Source of the DNA: Cochliopodium minus
Lineage: Eukaryota; Discosea; Himatismenida; Cochliopodiidae
Assembly (NCBI GenBank): GCA_024220525.1
Contig: JAMYWO010000012.1
Span: forward strand, 184,358 to 196,694
Length of the DNA: 12,337 nt
Direction of reading: 5' to 3'
Made by a program: the position numbers and the translations under genes. The notes beneath the pieces are model-generated. The model ran no database searches. It was not told the origin of the DNA and saw nothing but the letters and a program-made list of their open reading frames with translations. Positions 1 to 7,379 of the stretch are shown piece by piece (the stretch's first letter is position 1; every line of letters begins with the position of its first letter).

Positions 1-77
1 AATAAAAAATAAAAAATAAAAAATAAAAAATAAAAAATAAAAAATAAAAAATAAAAAATAAAAAATAAAAAATAAAT
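1..77. repeat. (AAAAAAT)n microsatellite at the left edge
   Basis: A near-perfect 7-bp tandem repeat, about ten copies, with T recurring at positions 3, 10, 17, 24 and on to 73. It runs into the window edge, so its full length is unknown. The same unit on the other strand forms the right edge. Confidence 0.95.
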
Positions 78-187
78 CAAAATAAAAAAAATCGAATTTT
101 AAGAAATTTTTTATTTTTTAAAAGATTAATTTAATAAACACAAAATATTTATTTGTTAATTATTTTTAATAAAAAAATCTTAAATCA

Positions 188-290
188 TTATAATAAAAAT
201 ATAAATATAAAACATATTTATTATAATAAAAATATAAAAATATAAAAATATAAAACATATTTATTATAATAAAAATATAAAAATATAAAA
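188..290. repeat. Imperfect AT direct repeats in the first intron
   Basis: The 16-mer TTATAATAAAAATATA starts at 188, 221 and 264. The longer block around ACATATTTATTATAATAA occurs at 212 and 255, a 43-bp period. All lie inside the intron that precedes the first mutase exon. Confidence 0.7.
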
Positions 291-330
291 ATATATAATA
301 AATTATTTTTTATTTTTATTTTTGTAAAAG

Positions 331-2243
331 TGGTAGAAAGGGGAAGAGAGATTATAGAGGAGGTGGAGAGAGAAGGGGGAATGACAAAAATGATAATGAG
401 TGGAATTCCAAAATTGAAAATAGAAGAATCTGCTACTAAACGTCAAGCTCTCATTGATTCTGGCAAAGAAGTCATTGTTGGTGTCAACAAATACATTGTT
501 CCTCCTTCTTCCAAGTCTGGTAATTCCAATCAAAAAAAATAAAAAAATGAAAAATAAAATTAAAAATAAAAATAAAATAAAAATTAAAGATGTCGAAAAA
601 TTTACAACTTTGTAAGCGGATATAAATTAATTGCTAACAAAATTTAACTGTTGTAAAATTTTGAACAACTCTAAATAAAAATATAAAAATATCTTTTTTT
701 ACAACATATTTTAAATAAAAATATAAAAATATCTTTTTTTACAACATATTTTAATTTTAGTCTTAATTTTAATTTTAAGATTTATTTTTTGGTGATTGTG
801 TTTAAAAAAAAATTATAGAGGAAGCAGGAAAAGTAGAAGTTAGAATGATAGATAACAGTAAAGTGAGAGAAAGTCAAATAAAAAGAATAGAAAATGTTAA
901 AAAAAAAAGAAATCAAAAACAAGTTGAACATGCTCTTTCCCTCCTTTCTCTTTCTGCTTCTTCCCCTCCCTCCCCTCAAAACAATCTCCTCCTTCTTTCC
1001 ATTGAAGCTGCTAGGTAAAGAAAAAAATGAAATAAAAAAAATAAAAATAAAAAAAAAAAGATAATAAGAAATAAAAATAAATTAAATTTAAAAATAATAA
1101 AATAAAGAAATTAAAAATTAATTAAATTTAAAAATAATAAAATAAAGAAAATATTTAAAAAATAAATAAATAAAAAAATATAAAATTAAAAATAAATAAA
1201 AATAAATTAAAAAATAATAAAAAAATAAAAAAAAAAAGAAAAGAAAATATTAAAATAATAAAGAAAAATTTTTTATTCATTATTTTTTTTTTTGTGAATT
1301 ATTTTAGAGCAAATTGTACATTGGGAGAAATAATAGGAGCATTGGAAAAAGAATGGGGAAGATACAAGGCAGTGGGATCATTGGTGAGTGGAACATATGT
1401 TTCCAACTTTAAATCTTCCAGCACCAGCAACTCCAACACCTTTGATTCTCTCATTCAACGTGTTAACCTTTTTGAATCTAATAAAGGAAGAAGACCTAGA
1501 ATCTTGGTTGCTAAAATGGGTAATTTTTATTTTTATTTTTTTTGTTTTATTTTATATTTTTAATTTTATATTTTTATAATTTATTTTATTTTATATTAAA
1601 ATTTTAAATCATTAATTTAATCATAAAATACTTATTTTGTTTTATTAAAAATTTTAATTATAATTCACTTTTATCCATCATTTTAATTTGTTTTATTTTT
1701 TAACATATTTTTTGTAGGACAAGATGGTCATGATAGAGGAGCAAAAGTTATTGCATCAGGATTCTCTGATATTGGTTTTGATGTAAAAATTTTCTTTTTT
1801 AAAAATTTCTTTTTTTTTTTTATAATTTATTAAAGGTGGATATTGGACCCCTTTTTCAAACTCCAAAAGAAGTGGCAAATCAAGCAATAGATAGTGATGT
1901 TCACATTGTAATTTCCTTAATTTTTACCTTTCTTTTTTTTTTATTTGATAAAAATATGATAAAGGTTGGAATTTCTTCTTTGGCAGCTGGTAAAACAATA
2001 ATTAATCTATTTTATAATATTTTATCTTTTATTTAAAAAAAAGGACACAAAACATTGGTTCCACAACTTATAAAAGAATTAGAATTGTTGGGAGCAAAAG
2101 AAACAATGGTGATAGTGGGAGGAGTGATTCCACAGGAAGATTACCAATTTCTTTTTGATTCTGGTGTTTCTTTGGTGTTTGGTCCTGGCACAAGAATTCC
2201 TGATGCTGCCCACCAAATTTTAGATAAATTGGAAAAAGTTTAA
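331..2243 (+). CDS. MMUT: Methylmalonyl-CoA mutase, 3' part (end of catalytic part plus B12 domain)
   Basis: Adenosylcobalamin enzyme interconverting (R)-methylmalonyl-CoA and succinyl-CoA, normally in mitochondria or related organelles. Exons by eye: 331-519, 819-1014, 1308-1519, 1718-1782, 1836-1907, 1965-1989 and 2044-2243 (TAA). Phases agree throughout and give about 318 residues of an enzyme usually 700-750 long; the N-terminal barrel is beyond the left edge. Exon 1 has family motifs [10 protein letters not shown] and [13 protein letters not shown]. Later come [18 protein letters not shown]-type [11 protein letters not shown], and the cobalamin domain: DGHDRG (B12-ligating His codon at 1729-1731), [34 protein letters not shown] and VFGPGTRIP. 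Three introns inside the cobalamin domain are only 53-57 bp. A Ser/Pro/Asn-rich insertion ([11 protein letters not shown]) lies in the linker between the two domains. Nothing suggests a broken gene. Family assignment is very sure; the 331 start is an acceptor site, not a translation start. Confidence 0.96.
520..818 (+). other. Mutase intron, 299 bp
   Basis: Donor GTAATT at 520, acceptor TTATAG ending at 818. The split codon G|AG gives Glu and restores the family linker sequence. The intron holds a 40-bp tandem duplication at 672-754. Confidence 0.85.
672..754. repeat. 40-bp tandem duplication in a mutase intron
   Basis: Two essentially identical copies (672-711 and 712-754) of a unit containing ATATAAAAATATC, a T-run and ACAACATATTTTAA. 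The period is exactly 40 bp. Confidence 0.9.
1015..1307 (+). other. Mutase intron, 293 bp, A-rich on the sense strand
   Basis: Donor GTAAAG at 1015, acceptor TTTTAG ending at 1307. The split codon AG|A gives the Arg of the conserved [11 protein letters not shown] segment. It is almost pure A with scattered T on the coding strand and contains a repeat at 1081-1150. Confidence 0.88.
1081..1150. repeat. 30-bp direct repeat, 40 bp apart
   Basis: The 30-mer beginning ATTAAATTTAAAAATAATAA is exact at 1081-1110 and 1121-1150, separated by 10 bp, so the period is again 40 bp. It lies inside the second complete mutase intron. Confidence 0.9.
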
Positions 2244-2301
2244 TTTCAAATTCAAAATTAAACTTTTTTTTTTCAAAAATAATCAATTGAAAGAAATTGT
2301 T

Positions 2302-2307
2302 TTTATT
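2302..2307 (-). terminator. Candidate polyadenylation signal of the kinase-like gene
   Basis: AATAAA on the minus strand lies about 25 nt past the TGA at 2332-2334. The spacing is right for a cleavage signal, but AATAAA is frequent by chance in DNA of this composition. Confidence 0.35.
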
Positions 2308-2331
2308 GTAAAGTTTAATAGTTGAAAGATA

Positions 2332-4611
2332 TCAATAATTTTTTTTTTTTTTTCTTTTTGTTATGTTTTTAAAAAATTCCTCTGTTTGATTGCTTATTTC
2401 ATCTATATCTTGGTCTTTCTCCTCTGTTTCAGATTTCTCCTCTGTTTCAGATTCCTCTGTTTGATTGCGTAGTTCATCCATATCTTGGTCTTTCTCCTCT
2501 ATTTGCATGCGTAGATCTTTTAATTCTTGGTCTTTTTCCTCTATTTGCTTGCGTAGATCATCTATTCTTTGGTCTTTCTCCTCTGTTTGATTGCGTAGAT
2601 CATCTATTCTTTGATCTTTCTCGTAAAAAAGTTGTTTCAATTTTTCATATTCAAATTTCCAATCTGTATTGGTTTTTTTTGGTGTAAAATAGGAATGTTC
2701 TAGAGAAGCATTATCTTGATTATCTTCAGAAGAAAAACTAACAGAAGTATTGAGAGATCTAATATCATCATTATTTATGGAGATAGGAGTAAATTTAAAT
2801 TCTGGAGTGGTGACACTTGGAAAAGATGGAGATGATTGAAATTTAGAAGGTGTTTTCATTTCGAAATTTGTTTCATTGTATTTGTTATTTGAAATTATCA
2901 CTTCATTAGCAGGAGAACCTGTAAAGGAAGTATTGGCCACACTCAGAACATCGACAGTTTTGTTTGATTTGGGAACAATTTTCAAGTTTTTGAGATCTTC
3001 AATCATTTTCAATTCCAATTTACCATTCTCCAAGCCCTCACTTATTAATTTCTCAAAAATCTCCCCAGATTTGACCTTGTTTTTTGAATCTTTATCACTG
3101 TAATTATCTTTATTACTGTCATTATCTTTATTACTGTCATTATCTTTATCAATTTGATACTTTTCAAGAACTTTGGCAAGATCTTTCACATCTTTTTCGA
3201 ATTCTTCTTCATTGTTGGACTTTTTTGCAGTATCAAAGTCAATGAGTTGCGATTGTTTATAGTCGAAAGCAAACAAACAATTATGATCTGTGATTTTTCC
3301 ATGCACTATTCCTTTTGAGTGAAAAAGTTGAAGACTTTTTAACAAGTAAAGTATTTGATAAAGGCAAGTAGGAACATGTACAGCATCAATGAATGTGTAA
3401 GTAATTGTAGAGAAAAGTTGATTGAATCTAAAAATGTTTAAATTTTTCAGCCCACATTCTTCTCCTTTTAATAAAATAAAATTAAATTAAAAAATAAGAA
3501 CAAATGTTTAATAAATAAAAAAAACAAATGAATATATAAAAGATAAAAATAAAAAATAAAATAAAATAAAATGTATTTTAAAAAAAAAAAAATAAAAAAT
3601 AATACCAAATTCTTTCTTGCACAAAATGTAACCATTGGCGCTATTTCCTTCTAAACACTTATAGATGGTGGGAGGAGAAGTAGGACCATGGTAACCCAAA
3701 GTTACTTTTTGTCCAAACACAACCTTTTCTTGGAGGAAATCAAAGTTGTGTTTTATCCAGTTTGAAAAATGGAAGAGAGAAAGAAACCAAATGGCAAAAG
3801 AGTAAGATCTGTCTCTTTTTAAAAAATTATAAATCAAAATTGTCTTAAAACTATGTTAAATAATATTTTAAATAATAAATAATAAATTAAAACTAAATTA
3901 AATAATTTTTAAATAATAAATTAAAATTAAAATGAATTAAACAATAAATTAATAATAAGATTTAATATAAAATAAAAAGAATAAATTTAAAATAAATTTT
4001 TGAGATACCTATGAATTTTTCTCCTTCTTTTTCTTTTTTTTCTTTTTCTTCTTTTATTTTACTCATAATTCTTTGAAAGAGATTAGTCAATTCGAGATCT
4101 GAATCTTCATTCTTTATCATCTTTTCAAATAGTTCAGTATTCTCCTTTACAATCATCATTAATCGAAGAACAAGTAAGCTAGGACGTAAGAGAGATGCGG
4201 TTGCGTTATATTTTTTTGAATTTGAAGGAGCTCCAAGAAAGAATGTTCTCCTTTTTATCAACTTAAAATTTTGTTTCAATTCCTTGATCTTTTGAATATT
4301 GTCATTTTTATTTTTTAACTTTTTTATCATCTCCCTCATATCTTTGAAAAAGTTTACAAGATAATCGTAATGGTTTTTCTCTTTGTTAGGATTGAATCTC
4401 GTTTCATTTTTGATTTCCTTATATTGTTCAAGGATATCATTGATATACTTTTTATCTCCATTTTCTTTATAACATTCGAATAATTTTGTAAAGTTTTTCA
4501 TCAAAATAGAGATTTCATCATTGAAATTTATTTCACTTTTGAGATTGCTAATTTTTGATTCTTTTTCTGAAATCTTTATTTCAATTTTTTGAAATTTTTT
4601 TTTCAAATTAT
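2332..4611 (-). CDS. Diverged kinase-like protein (probable pseudokinase) with coiled coils
   Basis: Exons (minus strand) 4611-4009, 3812-3606 and 3464-2332 (TGA) join in one frame. With a possible first exon at 5130-5106 the product is about 655 residues, and I number from that. Residues 9-205: Lys/Glu-rich helical and coiled-coil region. About 235-385: reduced kinase fold with a Gly-loop-like stretch (FGQKVTLGYHGPTSPPTIYK), a VAIK-like YILCKKEF, then KGIVHGKITDHN where HRDLKPEN is expected (His333; Lys335 replaces the catalytic Asp; Asn340), and LIDFD for DFG (354-356). The C-lobe beyond this is short. Next come Asp/Asn/Lys repeats, a Ser-rich stretch, and about 548-645 a coiled coil of 14-residue repeats (EEKDQRIDDLRNQT type). 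It is probably catalytically weak or dead. No signal peptide is visible; FAIWFLSLFHF near 214-224 is hydrophobic but short. The kinase-fold call is moderately sure, the function unknown. Confidence 0.75.
2395..2640 (-). repeat. Coding 42-bp (14-codon) tandem repeats
   Basis: Blocks related to CTCCTCTGTTTGATTGCGTA recur on the + strand with about a 42-bp period. On the coding strand they give EKDQ(R/E/D)(I/L/M)(D/K)(D/E)LR(N/K/M)Q(T/I)E units, four full copies and then degenerate ones with a short SETEEK duplication. The pattern is heptad-like, which suits a coiled coil and suggests recent expansion. Confidence 0.85.
3095..3160 (-). repeat. 18-bp coding repeat (Asp/Asn/Ser/Lys)
   Basis: TTATCTTTATTACTGTCA-type units repeat about three and a half times and encode DNDSNK units just after the kinase-like domain. 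It is a low-complexity acidic spacer, likely slippage-prone. Confidence 0.8.
3465..3605 (-). other. Intron in the kinase-like gene, 141 bp
   Basis: On the minus strand the donor GTATTA begins at 3605 and the acceptor AAAAG ends at 3465. The split codon G|GA gives Gly and links KKEF to GEECG without a frame break. Confidence 0.8.
3813..4008 (-). other. Intron in the kinase-like gene, 196 bp
   Basis: On the minus strand the donor GTATCTC begins at 4008. The acceptor AAAAAGAG ending at 3813 is the one that keeps phase (G|AC gives Asp). The nearer AG at 3815-3816 would shift the frame, so this acceptor choice rests on phase only. Confidence 0.65.
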
Positions 4612-5105
4612 CTAAAATTAAAAAAATCAATATTAAATTTAAGGGAAAAAGGATAAGTATAAGATAAATTGGATCAAATCATGAATAAATCAAATTAAAA
4701 TTAATTTAAACCCAATTCAAAGTTTTATAAAACTTTAACAAATTATATTATTTTTTTTAAAGCCATTTTAATTCTTAGAAGAAATTTAAAATGAACCCAA
4801 TAAATAATAATATGCAAAAGTGTTTCTTAACGGAATAAATTATCATCACATTTTTTATTGCATGGAGATTGATTTGATTGAAATTAATTCAACTTAATGA
4901 TATTCTAAATCGGCCATTGTATTCTCAAAACTTGATTTGATTATCTACTTTCATTGAACATCATTGAATTTTGGGGTGTTTTACAGAAAAGCTCGAAATA
5001 AACAATTTTCTTCCTAACAAAAATAATAAATAAAAAATTAAAATTATTTTTTTATATTTCCTCCACTATAAATTTTTTTTTGGATTTTAAATTGGTGAGA
5101 TATAC

Positions 5106-5130
5106 CAACATATTGGACATCATTTGGCAT
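5106..5130 (-). CDS. Possible first mini-exon of the kinase-like gene
   Basis: A minus-strand ATG at 5130-5128 opens MPNDVQYV followed by G and a donor GTATAT at 5105. Joined to the acceptor TTTTAG ending at 4612 it makes a GAT codon and enters the coiled-coil frame exactly in phase. The main exon has no ATG at its 5' end and begins right at an acceptor-like site, so an upstream start is needed unless translation begins at an internal Met. The implied intron (4612-5105, 494 bp) is longer than any other here, which weakens the call. Confidence 0.35.
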
Positions 5131-5258
5131 CAAATAGCAACAATTGTAAGAAATGATCAAAAAAAAAGAATTTACAAAAAATATATAATATGAGAAAATA
5201 TAAAGAATACCAATATATATTTTTTTTTAACAACTCGACATAAACAAGGACTATCAAC

Positions 5259-5266
5259 TATAAATA
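5259..5266 (+). promoter_or_regulatory. TATA-like box upstream of the double-protease gene
   Basis: TATAAATA ends about 60 bp before the ATG at 5327, following a slightly GC-richer ACTCGACATAAACAAGGAC stretch. Background A/T content makes chance occurrence common. Confidence 0.3.
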
Positions 5267-5275
5267 CATTTACAA

Positions 5276-5292
5276 ATAGATATGATATCTAT
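5276..5292. promoter_or_regulatory. 17-bp palindrome near the start of the double-protease gene
   Basis: ATAGATAT and ATATCTAT form a perfect 8-bp inverted repeat around a single G at 5284, about 35 bp before the start codon. It may be a dimeric-factor site or chance in AT-rich DNA. Confidence 0.3.
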
Positions 5293-5326
5293 ATCAATAA
5301 TTATAATTATTTTTTTAAAGTGATAT

Positions 5327-7342
5327 ATGGAGACTTTTGATAAGATTTCTGATCCAAAATCAATACTATTCTATTATGTCATAGAATCGATTGTAGAAAA
5401 ATTATTTGTGGAATCGAGCAACCAAATGAAAATATCTGAAATAAACAAAATTATCTACTATTCTCTTTCTCCTTTTTGGGAATCACTGGGAATGAATGAA
5501 GCCTCTTTCCAAAAACATTTTAAAATGATTTCTGCTTCACTGAACAAGAGATTTACTTCAAGAGAAGGGATTTTCGCTATGGAAGTAAGCTTAAGTTAAT
5601 TTTTTTTTTTTAAAAAATTTAAAACAAAAAAAAGTTTCATCAAGGAAAGTACAATTTAAAAAAGAATGAAGAAAAGGTTAGATTATTTATCAGTTTAAAT
5701 CTTGCTTGTATGTCTATTGATGGAGGTCCTGTAGTAGATTTACCGCAAGGGTCTACTATAGTACAATCCACTATAGACATTTCAAGTAAGAGCCCTCGTA
5801 AGAAGTTGTTGATGAAAATACAAACTATAGGAGGTTCTACTTGTCAAACTACCTTTGATTATGGAAGTGGTGAAATATATATATTTTTTTATTTTCCACT
5901 TTTATTTATGATTTTATTCATCCATTTTATTCATCCATTTTAATTGTTTTTAATTTTTTTTTTCAATCATTGTGTATTTTATTTATTATTTTATTATTTT
6001 ATTATTTTATTATTTTATTATTTTATTATTTTATTATTTTATTATTCAAAAAATTTTAGAAGACTTCCCTCTTTCAAAAGAAAATTTAGAGCTGAAAAGC
6101 AAATTGAAAGAAACACAAGGGAAACTTGAGGAAACACGAAAGGAACTGGAGCAAACCAAATTTGAATTGTTGAAAGCCAATGATACAATATTTCAATTAA
6201 GGAAAGCTCTTGAGAAACAAAAGAGCTCTAGTCGGAAAAGGATTCAACAAGAGGAGCCAAACAATAATGATGTTCAAATTTTAAGTGTTGAAAAAAGAAA
6301 CAAGGTGATTGAACTAGAACAAATAGCTCTGGAATTGGGTTAATTTTTTATTTAAAAGATTTATTTATCAATAAAATTATTTTAAATTTTAATTTATTAT
6401 TTCTATTTAATTCACTATTTCTATTTTCTAAAGAGAATCCAAACTATTGTGTAATAACAAGTTCTCAAACTTCATTTCAGGTCGCAGATCTTGCTTTGTT
6501 TTCTGAAAAGAGAGTTGAAATAAAGAAGAAGAACTCATCGAATCCAAATTCTTTGATAACGATTTTTGGGTTTGAGATTGAAATAGTACAAAAGTTTTAC
6601 GTAATATTTTTTTTTTCATTTTTTTTATTTTAGCTTATTTTTATTTTGTTTTGTTTTATTTTTCAATTTATTTTTTTTTATTTTTTTTCATTTTTATTTT
6701 TTTTATTATTTTTATTTTTGTTTGTAAAAAGTATTTATTTGTTTAAAAAGTTTCTCAACATTTTTTAAAAAGAGTTCACAAGATATACTGGTCTTCAAAA
6801 TGGAGGGAAGTGAAAATTGGATCAGTTTTCCAAATATTCCAAGAAAACATTTCAATGAGAAAATAGAAGAGTGGAAGATTTGTGTTTCCCCCAAAGTTTT
6901 CTGTGATCTCAAAGAGAAAGAGGGATTGGACATTGATTTAGTTGAAAGAATGTCAACCAAAAATATAGAATACAATGATAACAACTCTACCCCAATTTTA
7001 GATTATTTTTCTACAACAATAAGAATATCAGACCTTCACAAAATTGAAAACAATCAATTCATGAACAATGAGATGTACAATTGTTTTTTGAGGTAAATTT
7101 ATTTTTATTATTTTGATTTTTTTTTGATTCTTTTTTAAAAGGTACCTTAAAGATAGTTTACCCAAAGTTCCAAACCTTGTGTTTTTCTTTGAAACTTTCT
7201 TTTTTGTTGAAATTCAAAATATTGAAGAAAAGATGAACAAAATGAACTTCAATGAGTTGAAACAACACGAGTGGTTGATCATTCCTGTCAATATAATGTA
7301 AAAATAAATTTTTTTTTAAAATTTTTATTTTTTATTTTATTT

Positions 7343-7379
<37 letters not shown>

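Larger units (their letters stand above)
1..330 (+). other. A/T-rich intron of the mutase gene (left end off window)
   Basis: This 330 bp carries no open coding sequence that I can support. It starts with a 7-bp microsatellite and continues with AT repeats. It ends in an acceptor (AAAAG at 326-330) directly before the first mutase exon, so it is read as the 3' part of an intron whose donor lies outside the window. A short open frame on the opposite strand at 303-533 is only the antisense of the conserved mutase exon. Confidence 0.7.
4612..5326. other. Divergent 5' region between the kinase-like and double-protease genes
   Basis: About 700 bp with no long open frame on either strand. The stretch 4850-5000 is less A/T-extreme than the introns (for example ATCGGCCATTG and GAAAAGCTCGAA) and may be 5' UTR, a long first intron of the minus-strand gene, or promoter. 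Both flanking genes read away from it, so it must hold both promoters. No tRNA or other structured RNA was recognised. Confidence 0.5.

Noticed and set aside
1-77. Telomere-like terminal repeat
   Set aside because: The unit has no G, occurs internally at 7320-7420, and at both ends it lies within introns, so it is not telomeric.
168-300. CRISPR-like direct repeats
   Set aside because: Few, imperfect, pure A/T copies with no distinct spacers, in an intron of a eukaryotic gene.
303-533. Minus-strand open frame opposite the first mutase exon
   Set aside because: The + strand matches the conserved mutase sequence closely; the antisense frame is a by-product.
2068-2286. Minus-strand open frame opposite the last mutase exon
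   Set aside because: It overlaps the strongly conserved B12-domain end, and its composition is a mirror of that exon.
2876-3103. Plus-strand open frame within the kinase-like gene
   Set aside because: It lies wholly opposite the long minus-strand exon and has no features of its own.
4741-5060. A small separate gene in the divergent region
   Set aside because: All ATG frames on both strands stop within a few codons to about 25 codons, and none shows a recognisable motif.
5944-6129. Apparent Phe/Tyr/Ile/Leu membrane protein
   Set aside because: It is translation of the TTTTATTA microsatellite in an intron.
6712-6984. Minus-strand open frame opposite exon 5 of the double-protease gene
   Set aside because: The + strand exon continues in frame into the Ulp1 domain; the antisense has no recognisable motif.
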